Numbered from the stretch's first letter, positions 39,091 through 47,335 are shown. The stretch: DNA of 64,000 nt from VRUE01 sp963788975 (GCA_963788975.1 CAWBIJ010000004.1:1302001-1366000), one strand, 5' to 3'. Translations and numbers: made by a program. The notes: generated from the letters alone by a model not told the origin.

Positions 39091-39669
39091 GTGAAGCAAG
39101 TACGTGGGCGGCTCACCTATGCCAACGTGATGTCCTCGCTCGCCGTCTTCCTGGTTCTCGGGGGTGCGACGGCGATCGCGGCCAAAAAGATCGGCAGCAA
39201 CCAGCTCAAGGCCAGTTCGGTAACTACGGGCAAGATCAAGAAAGAAGCGGTCGCCAAGGCCAAGATCAAGAAGAACGCGGTCGACGGCAGCAGGGTCCGC
39301 AACGGCTCCCTGACCGGCACCGATGTCGACGTCGCCACCCTGCCGACCGTCCCCAGCGCCGCCAGCGCGCAGCCCGTCGCCTTCGCCAGGGTGAGCGCTA
39401 CCGGTGCCCTCGACGCGGCGAACTCGAAGAACGTGGGCTCGGTGACCCATGTCGGCACCGCCCTCTACTGCTTCTCCGGCCTGCCTTTCACTCCAAGGGG
39501 CGGCCAGGCGACGGTCGACTTCAACGAATCCCAGTTCCAGTCGACCCAGTTCGGCCTCGGAGACGTGAAAGGGGCCTGTCCGGCCGGCACGCAGGCGTTC
39601 GTCTTCACGCTGGACAATGACGCCGCCGCCGCCGACCCGGCGGGCTTCTTCGCCGTCTTCTACGGCTGA
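39091..39669 (+). CDS. secreted repeat protein, tandem paralogue
   Basis: The 192-residue product starts at GTG 39091 after AAGGAG. The N-terminus (RGRLTYANVMSSLAVFLVLGGATAIA) nearly repeats that of the preceding gene, the repeat stalk is shorter (KASSVTTGKIKKEAVAKAKIKKNAV), and the C-terminal domain has LYCFSGLPFTPRGGQA in common. The 21-base gap and matching ends indicate a tandem duplication and a shared transcript. Confidence 0.8.
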   Translation: MKQVRGRLTYANVMSSLAVFLVLGGATAIAAKKIGSNQLKASSVTTGKIKKEAVAKAKIKKNAVDGSRVRNGSLTGTDVDVATLPTVPSAASAQPVAFARVSATGALDAANSKNVGSVTHVGTALYCFSGLPFTPRGGQATVDFNESQFQSTQFGLGDVKGACPAGTQAFVFTLDNDAAAADPAGFFAVFYG

Positions 39670-39677
39670 GGCTTGGC

Positions 39678-40940
39678 TTAGATCGGACGGCGGGCGTGCT
39701 TCGGGTCTAGCTCGCCCGCCGCTTCGGCCTCGGCGCGCTTTGCCCAACGATTCAGCTCGCGACGGGCGAGGACCATCTTGTGGACCTCGTCGGGGCCGTC
39801 GGCAAGTCGCAGCATGCGGCTGAAGCGCCAAAGGGCGGCCAGGGGGGTGTCGTCGGTCATCCCCAGCGATCCGTGAATTTGGATCGCTCGGTCGAGCACG
39901 TCCATCACCATGTTGGCGGCGATGATCTTGATCGCCGAGATCGCCTGTCGCGCCGCACGCTTGCCCTCGGTGTCCATCTTCCAGGCCGCGTAGAGGGTGA
40001 GCAGGCGGGCCTGGTCGATCTCCATCCGCGAGGCGGCGATCGCCTCCTGGACGAACTGCTTCTCACCTAGCGGGCCGCCGAAGGCGTGGCGCTCGTTGGC
40101 GCGGTGGCACATCATCTCCAGCGCCCGCTCCGCCGTCCCGATCGCACGCATGCAGTGGTGGATGCGGCCTGGGCCGAGGCGGTCCTGAGCGACGACGAAG
40201 CCCATCCCCTGGCCGCCGAGCAGGTTGGCTGCGGGCACTCGGCATTCTTCGTAGCGGATCTCGCAGTGGCCGGGCCCGGCGGCATGGCCCATCACCGGGA
40301 TCGGCCGAACCAGGTTGAAGCCGGGGGCGTCGGTCGGCACGCAGATCATCGAGGCGCGCGCGTAGGGGTTGGCCTCGGGGTCGGTGACGACCATCGCGAT
40401 CGCCAGGTCGGCGCCGACCGCGCCGGAGGTGAACCACTTGTGGCCGTCGATCACCCACTCGTCGCCGTCGAGCACGGCGCGCGACTGGAGCAGGGTCGGG
40501 TCGGAGCCGGAGACATCGGGCTCTGTCATCGAGAAGCAGGAGCGGATCCGGCCCTCGAGCAACGGCTCGAGCCAACGTTCCTTTTGCTCATCGCTGCCGT
40601 GCTCGGCGAGGATCTCCATGTTGCCGGTGTCCGGCGCGGAGCAGTTGAAAGCCATCGGCGCCGCCGCGGGGCTGCGCCCCATCTCCTCGCAGAGCAGGCC
40701 GTACTCCCAGTTCGAGAGGCCGGGGCCGTAGCGCTCGTCGGGCATGAAGAGGTTCCAGAGGCCCTCGGCGCGGGCTCGCTCGCGGACCTCGACCAGGATC
40801 TTCGGGTATGGAACACCCGGTTTCACCTCGGCGTCTAGCGCCTCCATGATCTCCCGCTCCTGCGGGTAGATGTGCTCGTCCATGAAGTCGAGGATGCGCT
40901 CGCGCAGCGTCTCGACTTGGGGGCTGGGCTTGAAGTCCAT
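39678..40940 (-). CDS. acyl-CoA dehydrogenase (ACAD11-like)
   Basis: The 420-residue flavoprotein of the acyl-CoA dehydrogenase family starts at ATG 40940 (MDFKPSPQVETL); the open frame goes further but overlaps the upstream gene. It has the FAD/substrate region CFSMTEPDVSGSDPT, WFTSGAVGADLAI, and a C-terminal helical domain with RAIQIHGSLGMTDD. The sequence resembles the ACAD10/11 group. With the APH-type kinase at 37244 it suggests oxidation of 4-hydroxy or branched acyl-CoAs through a phosphorylated intermediate. It is convergent with the repeat protein. Confidence 0.88.
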   Translation of the reverse strand: MDFKPSPQVETLRERILDFMDEHIYPQEREIMEALDAEVKPGVPYPKILVEVRERARAEGLWNLFMPDERYGPGLSNWEYGLLCEEMGRSPAAAPMAFNCSAPDTGNMEILAEHGSDEQKERWLEPLLEGRIRSCFSMTEPDVSGSDPTLLQSRAVLDGDEWVIDGHKWFTSGAVGADLAIAMVVTDPEANPYARASMICVPTDAPGFNLVRPIPVMGHAAGPGHCEIRYEECRVPAANLLGGQGMGFVVAQDRLGPGRIHHCMRAIGTAERALEMMCHRANERHAFGGPLGEKQFVQEAIAASRMEIDQARLLTLYAAWKMDTEGKRAARQAISAIKIIAANMVMDVLDRAIQIHGSLGMTDDTPLAALWRFSRMLRLADGPDEVHKMVLARRELNRWAKRAEAEAAGELDPKHARRPI

Positions 40941-40950
40941 CGGCGGAAAG

Positions 40951-41679
40951 CTACAGGCGATAGCGAGCAAAGAGCTCGCCATCCTGCTCGAGCAGCCAGG
41001 CCAGATCCAGCTCGGCGACGCTGGGCAGCTCCCCCTCGACGATGCGCGGCGCCTCCCCGCCGACCAGCTTCGGCGCCATCGTCAGGAACAGCTCGTCGAC
41101 CAGGCCCAGCGCCTGCATCTCCCCGTAGAGGTGCGGACCACCCTCGCTGAGCAGCGAGCGCACGCCGCGCTCCCCACGCAGGTGGCGCAGCGCCTCTGCC
41201 AGGTCGACCCGACCCTCGTGGCGGACCACCTGCAGCGAGGCAGCGGTCTGCGGCGGCTCGGCCTCAGAAGCGGTGAAGATCAGCACCCGACCGCCACCAT
41301 CCGTGAACAGCGGCGCGTCCCAGGGCAGGTCGAGCCGGCCACTGACGATCACCATCAGGGGGTCATGGGGAAGTCCGAGCTGCTCGCGGCGCTCGCGCTC
41401 GGCTTGGTCTTCAACAGGCCGTCCGTAACGCTCGGCCCGCATCGTGCCGGCGCCGATCATCACTGCGTCGAAGCGGGTTCGCAGCCGCTGCAGCATCTCC
41501 GTGTCGGCGTGCGAGCCGATCGGCCCGGAGCGCCCGCCGATCGTCGCCCGCCCGTCGAGGGTGACGACGAAGTTCATCGCCGTGAAGGGTCGATCGGCTT
41601 GGGCCTGCTCCCAGGGCCGGTAGGCATCGAGCTGCTGCTCGGTGGTGGTCGGGCCGGGATCAGGGATCAGCCGCCGCAT
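40951..41679 (-). CDS. RibD C-terminal domain / dihydrofolate reductase-like pyrimidine reductase
   Basis: The 242-residue protein has the RibD-C fold: MNFVVTLDGRATIGGRSGPIGS, DAVMIGAGTMRAERYG and LSEGGPHLYGEM. RibD-C enzymes reduce a riboflavin precursor with NADPH, but stand-alone actinobacterial members of this type are often of unknown substrate; no deaminase domain is present. It is 10 bases from the acyl-CoA dehydrogenase start and probably in the same transcript. Confidence 0.82.
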   Translation of the reverse strand: MRRLIPDPGPTTTEQQLDAYRPWEQAQADRPFTAMNFVVTLDGRATIGGRSGPIGSHADTEMLQRLRTRFDAVMIGAGTMRAERYGRPVEDQAERERREQLGLPHDPLMVIVSGRLDLPWDAPLFTDGGGRVLIFTASEAEPPQTAASLQVVRHEGRVDLAEALRHLRGERGVRSLLSEGGPHLYGEMQALGLVDELFLTMAPKLVGGEAPRIVEGELPSVAELDLAWLLEQDGELFARYRL

Positions 41680-41684
41680 CGTCG

Positions 41685-41754
41685 CCTGAGCCTAGTGGCG
41701 CGTTCGCTGTTTGTCGTGCGCTGCCCCTATGAAGGGCGAACGCGCTCGCTCAGG
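41685..41754. repeat. long palindrome F at the sulfotransferase 3' end
   Basis: CCTGAGC pairs with GCTCAGG and GCGCGTTCGC with GCGAACGCGC, with an asymmetric interior loop, around a 28-base apex. The right arm contains the sulfotransferase stop codon. It fills the gap to the RibD-C gene. No second copy of the apex was seen in the window. A terminator role is possible. Confidence 0.6.
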
Positions 41755-42739
41755 AGTAGTCGTGCCAGCCGGCGAACTCGCGGCCGGCGAACTCCTGGAG
41801 GGCGGCGACGTCGGCGCCAAAACGGCCACGGATCGTCTCGAAGAGGTCGTCGGGCAGCTTCGGCTTCGGTGCCGGCGGCTTCTCGGGGTCGTGGACGACC
41901 TTCTCGACCAGCCAGCGCATCGACTCCGGCAGGCGGTCGAAGTTGCGGTCGAAGGAGCGTAGGCCCGGCAGTTTGACCAGCTTCTCCATCAGCTGGTATT
42001 TGCCGCCCTGCTTGGCGCTCGACTTCTCCCACTCGCGGTCGAACTGCTCCGAGGTAAAGCTCTCGTCGACGCCGGCGAAGGCGAACGCCTTGCGCATCGT
42101 CGCCTCGCGTTCTGACTGCAGCTCCTCCTGGGTGACGATCTCGATCTGGGCGCGGTCGAAGTGCTCCAGATAGGGCTGCAGCTGCATCCAGTACATCGAG
42201 CGTTGGATGTAGGAGGAGTCGGGCTGCGAGAGCGTCGGGACCAGCTCGCGGGTCTCGTAGCCGGCACCGGTGGCGTGCACCCAGTGCGAGAGGATGCGCT
42301 TGATCGGGTCGCGCACCATGTAGAGCAGCTTGGCGTTGGGGCAATGCTGGCGGATGCGCTCGGCGACGCCCTCGAAGCGGGGCAGGTTCGTGTAATGGGG
42401 GGAGGACTCGCCGCGCACCTCGAAGCGGCTGTCGAAGCGGCTCGCGTACCAGTCGAGCCCGAGGTCCCAGTTGAGCTCCTCGACGAAGAAGTTGAGCTCC
42501 TTCGGCTTCGACATCTGGATCTCAGGGTGCAGGCCGAGGTAGTGATGGATGCTGGTCGTGCCGCACTTCAGCCCGCCGATGATGATCAGGCTGGGGAGCT
42601 CGGCGTGGCGCTTGCGACGTCGTCGCCAGGGGAACCTGCGGTCGCCCGTGTAGCGCTCGCGGGCACGCGCGCACATCGCTTCGTCGGCGGGGTCGCGGGG
42701 GGCCTGCGGAGCCGGGATCTGCGTCTCGGTCTCTGACAC
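41750..42739 (-). CDS. sulfotransferase
   Basis: The 329-residue PAPS-dependent sulfotransferase has the 5'-phosphosulfate loop GGLKCGTTSIHHYL (about 55-68) and the 3'-phosphate motif VRDPIKRILSHW (about 141-152). It lacks a signal peptide, so it acts in the cytoplasm on an unknown acceptor, perhaps a lipid or glycan. It is divergent from the flippase-like membrane protein at 42761, with 21 bases between starts. Confidence 0.88.
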   Translation of the reverse strand: MSETETQIPAPQAPRDPADEAMCARARERYTGDRRFPWRRRRKRHAELPSLIIIGGLKCGTTSIHHYLGLHPEIQMSKPKELNFFVEELNWDLGLDWYASRFDSRFEVRGESSPHYTNLPRFEGVAERIRQHCPNAKLLYMVRDPIKRILSHWVHATGAGYETRELVPTLSQPDSSYIQRSMYWMQLQPYLEHFDRAQIEIVTQEELQSEREATMRKAFAFAGVDESFTSEQFDREWEKSSAKQGGKYQLMEKLVKLPGLRSFDRNFDRLPESMRWLVEKVVHDPEKPPAPKPKLPDDLFETIRGRFGADVAALQEFAGREFAGWHDYS

Positions 42740-42760
42740 GAGCGGGCTAGTGTAGCTGCG

Positions 42761-43792
42761 ATGCCGCGCGCCGATCTCAGCTCCAGCTTCAACTCCTTTT
42801 TCAACGCTGCCGAGGCGTTCTTCGAGAACCTCTCGCGGATCGAGTGGAGCGCCCTCGCGCTGGCGCTCGTCTTGCTGCTGGCAATGCAGCTCGTCCGCGC
42901 CTGGGCCTGGCGAAACGTGCTGCGCGCCGCCTACCCGGGCGCGCCGATCCCCTTCCTACAGCTCGGCGCCGCCTACCTCGCCGGCGCCGGAATCAACGCG
43001 ATCGTTCCCGCCCGGGCCGGCGACGTGACCAAGGTCTTCCTGGTCAAGCGCCAGATCCCCGACTCCTCCTACCCGGCGGTCACCTCCTCCTTCCTGGTGC
43101 AGACGGTCTTCGACACCACGATCGGCGTGCTCGTCCTGCTCTACGCGATCACCCAGGGGCTGCTGCCGGAGCCGCCGCGCCTGCCAAACCTGCCCGCCTT
43201 CGAGATCGCCTTCTGGGCGGAACACCCGCAGGTGTTCCTGATCACGGTCGCGGTTCTGCTGGTGGCGATCGCGATCGGCATCTACCTGCTCGCGCACCGG
43301 GTGCGGCGCTTCTGGGACAGGGTCAAACAGGGCCTGGCGATCCTCACCCAGCCGCGTCGCTACCTGCGCGAGGTCTGGGCCTGGCAGGGGGTGGGCTGGC
43401 TCTGCCGCTTCGCCGCCTTCTGGTTCTTCCTCGAGGCCTTCGGCATCGGCGGCTCGGTCGGCAACGTGCTGCTAGTGATGAGCGTGCAGGCGATCTCGAC
43501 CATCATCCCCTTCACCCCCGGCGGCGCCGGCGCCCAGCAGGCGCTGCTCGTCGCCACCCTGCACGGGCCCACGCGCGCCGCCGTCCTCTCCTTCTCGGTG
43601 GGAACGCAGATCGCGATGGCGGCCTGGTCGGTGGTCCTCGGCTTCACCGCGATGATCCTGGTCTTCCGCACTACGGACTGGCGCGGGCTGGTCAAGCAAG
43701 CAGAAGACGACAAAAGGATGACTGACGAGGCACTGGCGTCGTCAGACAAGGACGCAGGGAAGTCGGCAAGGGGAGCGCACAGTAGTGCGTGA
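42761..43792 (+). CDS. lysylphosphatidylglycerol synthetase-type flippase-like membrane protein
   Basis: The 343-residue protein belongs to the UPF0104/AglD-like family. It has about seven membrane helices after an N-terminal amphipathic region, with typical motifs VPARAGDVTKVFLVK (about 86-100) and IIPFTPGGAGAQQALLV (about 248-264). Family members flip or modify lipid carriers. The C-terminal 25 residues are polar and disordered. Divergence with the sulfotransferase might indicate surface lipid or glycan modification, but this is inference. Confidence 0.85.
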   Translation: MPRADLSSSFNSFFNAAEAFFENLSRIEWSALALALVLLLAMQLVRAWAWRNVLRAAYPGAPIPFLQLGAAYLAGAGINAIVPARAGDVTKVFLVKRQIPDSSYPAVTSSFLVQTVFDTTIGVLVLLYAITQGLLPEPPRLPNLPAFEIAFWAEHPQVFLITVAVLLVAIAIGIYLLAHRVRRFWDRVKQGLAILTQPRRYLREVWAWQGVGWLCRFAAFWFFLEAFGIGGSVGNVLLVMSVQAISTIIPFTPGGAGAQQALLVATLHGPTRAAVLSFSVGTQIAMAAWSVVLGFTAMILVFRTTDWRGLVKQAEDDKRMTDEALASSDKDAGKSARGAHSSA

Positions 43793-43839
43793 CCCGCAGG
43801 CGGCTGACCGAGGACGCCGTATGGCGACGCCAGAGACCG

Positions 43840-44733
43840 TCAGCCCCGGAAGCGGCGGATCATCCGGGGTGACTCGCGTTTGCCTTTCGGGGTGTCGATG
43901 TGGCCGTCGAGGTGGAGCTCTTCCTCCAGCTCGTCGAGCGCCTCGCGGATCCGCGCCAGGCGCTCAGCCGCCGCCCGCCCGTCCTGCTCGCCCTCAGCCT
44001 CGCGCTCGTCGCGGCGGCGGTTGAGGCGCTCGTCGATCGCTTCCATCGCCCGCACCTCCTCGAGGCTGTTGATCAGGATCGCGATCACCATGTTGATCAG
44101 CAGGAAAGAGGCGATCAGGACGTAGCTGACGAAGTAGATCCAGGCCCAGGGGTGGACGTCGATGACCGCGCCCATGATTTCGGGCCAGCTCTCCAGCGTC
44201 AGCACGATGAAGAGTGAGAGCATCGCCTCGCCGATGTCGCCCCAGTGCTCGGGTTCGGTGTCGGCGAAGAAGATCCAGCCGAGGATCCCGTAGATGTAGA
44301 TCAACAGCGAGGTGAGCATCGCCATGCTGCCGATCGGCGGCAGGCTGGTCGCCATGCCGCGGATCAGGAAGCGCAGGTCGGGGAAGATGCTGACGACGCG
44401 GACGATCCGCAGCAACCGCAGCAGGCGCAGCACCGTCGCGTTCTGGCGCAGGCCGGGGAGGAGGGCGCCGCCGATGACGACGAAGTCGAAGACGTTCCAG
44501 CCGCTCTTGAAGTAGTCCTGCGGGCGGCTGCCGTGGGCGGCGATCCGGATCGCGATCTCGACCACGAAGATGCCGAGGAAGACGTCGTTGAGGATTTCGA
44601 GCGCGCTGCCGTAGTCGCGATCAATCGAGTCGTAGGTCTCGAGGCCGAGCACGACCGCGTTGGCGAGGATCACGCCAAGGATGAAGAGCTGAAACCGCGA
44701 GGAGTCGGCTATTCGTTTGCAGGCGGTGGCCAC
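43840..44733 (-). CDS. voltage-gated ion channel, NaChBac-like
   Basis: The 297-residue single-domain six-helix channel subunit forms tetramers. S4 carries regularly spaced arginines (VLRLLRLLRIVRVVSIFPDLRFLIRG, about 101-126), and the pore has TLESWPE (179-185), the selectivity filter of bacterial sodium channels. A long C-terminal coiled coil (about 228-275, ERLNRRRDEREAEGEQDGRAA...) matches the NaChBac tetramerisation tail. It is isolated in a run of single genes. Confidence 0.92.
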   Translation of the reverse strand: MATACKRIADSSRFQLFILGVILANAVVLGLETYDSIDRDYGSALEILNDVFLGIFVVEIAIRIAAHGSRPQDYFKSGWNVFDFVVIGGALLPGLRQNATVLRLLRLLRIVRVVSIFPDLRFLIRGMATSLPPIGSMAMLTSLLIYIYGILGWIFFADTEPEHWGDIGEAMLSLFIVLTLESWPEIMGAVIDVHPWAWIYFVSYVLIASFLLINMVIAILINSLEEVRAMEAIDERLNRRRDEREAEGEQDGRAAAERLARIREALDELEEELHLDGHIDTPKGKRESPRMIRRFRG

Positions 44734-44759
44734 TGAGGGCGCAATGGTGCCATGCGCTC

Positions 44760-45206
44760 CTACGGGACCGTGTCGGGATCAGATCTGTCAGGGATCAGGG
44801 CGAAGCCGTGCTCGCGGGCGGCGTCGCGCAGCTCACGGTCCCAGCAGGTGAACGAAACCTCACTAATCTCGGCGAGGCTGAGGGCAGTAGCGAGGTGGAG
44901 GCTGTCATACGCCCGAAGAGCGTGTTCGATCGCGGCATGCTCCGCTTGGTAAAGGACCTCAGCCGTTACAGAGTGGAGGTCGATCCTGGGCCAGAGCGTC
45001 TCCAACTCCCTAAGTCCAACGTCTAGCTGCGTGGCCGATATACGACGGCCCTTTTGGACTCTCGTCAGGGCGGCTATCGCCTCGACTCGGGTGAGAGCGC
45101 TCGTCGCCACGGTGCTCGCACGGCTGAAAGCATCTCGTGCAACGTCGCTTCCGGGCTCGACGACGAGGAGCTTGATAAGGGCGCTCGTATCCAGGTAGAG
45201 ACTCAG
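44760..45206 (-). CDS. VapC-like PIN-domain toxin
   Basis: The 148-residue PIN-domain ribonuclease has the acidic set in YLDTSALIKL, RVEAIAAL, AYDSLHLATAL and FTCWDREL. It has no ATG, GTG or TTG at the expected position; a CTG at 45206, overlapping the antitoxin stop (CTGA), is the best start and keeps the N-terminal SLYLDTSAL. This implies tight coupling to the antitoxin. Confidence 0.8.
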   Translation of the reverse strand: MSLYLDTSALIKLLVVEPGSDVARDAFSRASTVATSALTRVEAIAALTRVQKGRRISATQLDVGLRELETLWPRIDLHSVTAEVLYQAEHAAIEHALRAYDSLHLATALSLAEISEVSFTCWDRELRDAAREHGFALIPDRSDPDTVP

Positions 45207-45469
45207 CGACGTCCCTCGGAGACGTACTCCGCCGCGGTCTTGCCGGAGCCACGCAGCTTGATCGGTTTCGGCAAGTGCCGAGAGCCGTTTCCTGGCCTGA
45301 CTATCCCCTTCGCGATCAGCTCCGCCATTCGTGGGGACCTGGTGGTCGAGACGATCCTCGCCACCGGCTTGCCGTGGCGGGTGACCGTGATCGGCTCGCC
45401 AGTTTCGACCCGCTCGATGACCTGGCTGAGGTTGTTCTTCAGCTCGCGTATGCCGAGGGTCTCGCTCAT
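45203..45469 (-). CDS. Phd/YefM-family antitoxin
   Basis: The 88-residue protein begins with the Phd/YefM DNA-binding fold (IRELKNNLSQVIERVETGEPITVTRHGKPVARIV) and ends in a flexible tail that should wrap the toxin. It is first in a two-gene toxin-antitoxin operon. A TATAAT box lies nine bases before the ATG, so the mRNA has almost no leader. Confidence 0.88.
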   Translation of the reverse strand: MSETLGIRELKNNLSQVIERVETGEPITVTRHGKPVARIVSTTRSPRMAELIAKGIVRPGNGSRHLPKPIKLRGSGKTAAEYVSEGRR

Positions 45470-45477
45470 GTAGCCAC

Positions 45478-45483
45478 ATTATA
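45478..45483 (-). promoter_or_regulatory. -10 box of toxin-antitoxin promoter
   Basis: On the minus strand the sequence reads TATAAT, a perfect -10 element, in an A/T-rich island of a GC-rich genome. The antitoxin ATG begins nine bases downstream of the box, so transcription would start at or next to the start codon. TGTGGC occurs on both sides of it and may be an operator half-site. Confidence 0.6.
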
Positions 45484-45512
45484 GCATTAAAAGGCCACAT
45501 AGCCCACATAGC

Positions 45513-46184
45513 TCAGCTCGACCAGCCGGGGTGGCGGCCGCGGACGCGCCATTGCCAGGGTGCTCGCTCGCTTGCCGGGAAGTCGTAGTGGTTGCGGCCA
45601 GGGAGCGTCTCGAGCGGGACCAGGGTGGGGGAGTCGGCGAGCAAGACGGGGGTGCCGCTTGCCGCGTCGACGTCGGCCTGGCTGGCGCGCCGCGCGACTC
45701 GCTCCCAGCCGAGGCCGGGCCGGTAGAGCCAGTAGCGGACCTCGACCCAGCCGAGTGAGCGGCGCTGGTCGACGATCTCGGTGAATGCGGTCGTGCGGCG
45801 CCCCGAAGCGGTGAGGCGAAGCCCGGCCGTGCCGGAAAGCGACACGGCACAGCTCTCACGCCGGCAGCGGCGGAAGTCGACCGGGACCAGCGGCAGGCCC
45901 GAGGGCCCCAGCCTGGCGAACGGTGTAGGTGCCAGCGCCCGCACCAGCCGCGCCATGGGCCAGCCGTAGGCGGGAACCAGCGGGTGGTGGCTGCAAGTGT
46001 CTGGAAGCCGGGGGGCGCAGCGGATCTTGGTCGCGATCGAGCCGGCGACAGCGCGGCCGGCGTCGATCTCCCCCTCGGCCGCGACTGCGGCGATGCCGGC
46101 GAGCACCAGCAGCGCGACCAGCGCCACCAGGCCCGCCTGCTCGACCGAAGCCGATCCCCGCTCTGGATCTTGTTCGCCTCGCAC
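45513..46184 (-). CDS. TadE-like membrane-anchored protein of unknown function
   Basis: A GTG at 46184 gives 223 residues that begin with a short polar leader and GSASVEQAGLVALVALLVLAGIAAVA, the prepilin-like segment of TadE/TadF proteins. The rest is extracytoplasmic, with four cysteines (IRCAPRLPDTCSHH, RRCRRESCAVS). I do not recognise a known catalytic domain. No other tad genes are nearby. The frame upstream of 46184 is a shadow of the opposite gene. Confidence 0.65.
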   Translation of the reverse strand: MRGEQDPERGSASVEQAGLVALVALLVLAGIAAVAAEGEIDAGRAVAGSIATKIRCAPRLPDTCSHHPLVPAYGWPMARLVRALAPTPFARLGPSGLPLVPVDFRRCRRESCAVSLSGTAGLRLTASGRRTTAFTEIVDQRRSLGWVEVRYWLYRPGLGWERVARRASQADVDAASGTPVLLADSPTLVPLETLPGRNHYDFPASERAPWQWRVRGRHPGWSS

Positions 46185-46265
46185 GGGCCCGAAGCTAGGG
46201 CTCCCCGCCGCACATGTGGCGCGCGGGGTGTCAAGCCTCTGCGCCGCTTCTGCGTCCGTGCTTAC

Positions 46266-46544
46266 ATGTGGGGGGTGGAGGGCAGCCCCTTCAACCTGTT
46301 CGGCGACCCGGACGAGTTTCGCGCCCGCATGGAGGAGCTCTCCGAGCAGATGCAGTCCTCGCAGCGCGTCGCCTGGGCCGACAACGCGATCAAGCTGGCG
46401 GTCGAGATGACCGTGGCCTCGATCGGCCGGATCGAGCTGACCGGCTCGAGCGACGAGCAGGCGATGCAGGTTCGCGACGCGATCCGTGTCCTCTTCCCAG
46501 AGGCCGTGACGCTGGTCCGCGAGGCCCGCGAGGGGCTTTCTTAG
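46266..46544 (+). CDS. small conserved-looking hypothetical protein
   Basis: The 92-residue protein is acidic and helical (PFNLFGDPDEFRARMEELSEQMQSSQRVAWADNAIKLAVEM...), without signal or membrane segment. A GTG at 46275 is an alternative start. It is divergent from the TadE-like gene and its stop codon touches a long palindrome. I do not recognise the family. Confidence 0.6.
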   Translation: MWGVEGSPFNLFGDPDEFRARMEELSEQMQSSQRVAWADNAIKLAVEMTVASIGRIELTGSSDEQAMQVRDAIRVLFPEAVTLVREAREGLS

Positions 46545-46648
46545 CCTCACTCGCGCGGGTCCTGTCGCGGCAGGAACCACCACACCCCTGCGGTAGCTAA
46601 AGCTTCCTCGGGGCGTGGTCCCCCTGCCGCGCCACCCGCGCGAGTGAG
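46545..46648. repeat. long palindromic element, family C copy 2
   Basis: Outer arms of 16 bases pair perfectly (CCTCACTCGCGCGGGT, 46545-46560, with 46633-46648), inner arms GCGGCAGG and CCTGCCGC pair perfectly, and the core CGGTAGCTAAAGCTTCCTC (46592-46610) is the exact reverse complement of the core inside odhA. It starts at the base after one stop codon and ends two bases before the next, convergent gene's stop. Confidence 0.9.
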
Positions 46649-46650
46649 GT

Positions 46651-47286
46651 CTACAGAAGCTCGATGTGCAAGGTCGATGCGCTGCCGCGTTTGAAAGCTG
46701 CGGCGACTAGCTCCAGCGGCACGGCGACTAGAAGGGCCGGGATTGCGACTATGACGCTGATTGCGACGTCGAGGCGGCGTTGCCAGGGTCGCTCGGTGGG
46801 GACGCTGGTGCCTCGGCCGAGTGCCGCGAGGGCGACGTTGCGGCCGAAGGTGAAGCCGTTGAGGATGGTCTGCCACATCGTCGCGACGGCGGCGCCGGGA
46901 GACCAGCGCGCGGCGGTCACCACCTGGTCGCGGTTGGCGACGAGGCGGCGCACGGCCTCGGCCGTGAACAGGTAGCGGCGCCCGGGCTCGAGTCCGGCCC
47001 AGCCGGCGCCACCGAACCAGGCCGAGAAGCCGTTGCGGTTGGCGATTCGCAGCGCCTCCCCTTCGCGCAGGCTGTCCAGCTCCGTCAGGGCCTCATCTGT
47101 CGCACCGGGGGCGCCGACGACGCCGAGTCCGCAGCTCTCGCACCGCTTCGTCGCCCCGGCCAGGCCAGGGCGGGCGTCGATCCAGCCGAAAAGCGGCTCG
47201 CCGCAGGCGGGGCAGGGCGGATTCTCCGGTCCCGCGCCGGCCTCCAGCGGGACGACCGGCGTCTGTCTAGTGCGGCTCACAGGCAT
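46651..47286 (-). CDS. zinc-ribbon membrane protein, uncharacterised
   Basis: The 211-residue product from ATG 47286 has an N-terminal zinc ribbon (CPACGEPLFGW ... CESCGLGVVG, about 20-55) and one C-terminal membrane segment (about 177-200, VAISVIVAIPALLVAVPLELVAA). The middle (FSAWFGGAGWAGLEPGRRYLFTAEAVRRL) has no recognised domain. It resembles regulators with a metal-binding head fixed to the membrane, but the role is unknown. It is divergent from the CBS-domain gene. Confidence 0.6.
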   Translation of the reverse strand: MPVSRTRQTPVVPLEAGAGPENPPCPACGEPLFGWIDARPGLAGATKRCESCGLGVVGAPGATDEALTELDSLREGEALRIANRNGFSAWFGGAGWAGLEPGRRYLFTAEAVRRLVANRDQVVTAARWSPGAAVATMWQTILNGFTFGRNVALAALGRGTSVPTERPWQRRLDVAISVIVAIPALLVAVPLELVAAAFKRGSASTLHIELL

Positions 47287-47335
47287 AGTTTTGCGTTCCC
47301 TCGCTCTGCGCTCATGGGCCGGTAGCGTACGCGCC

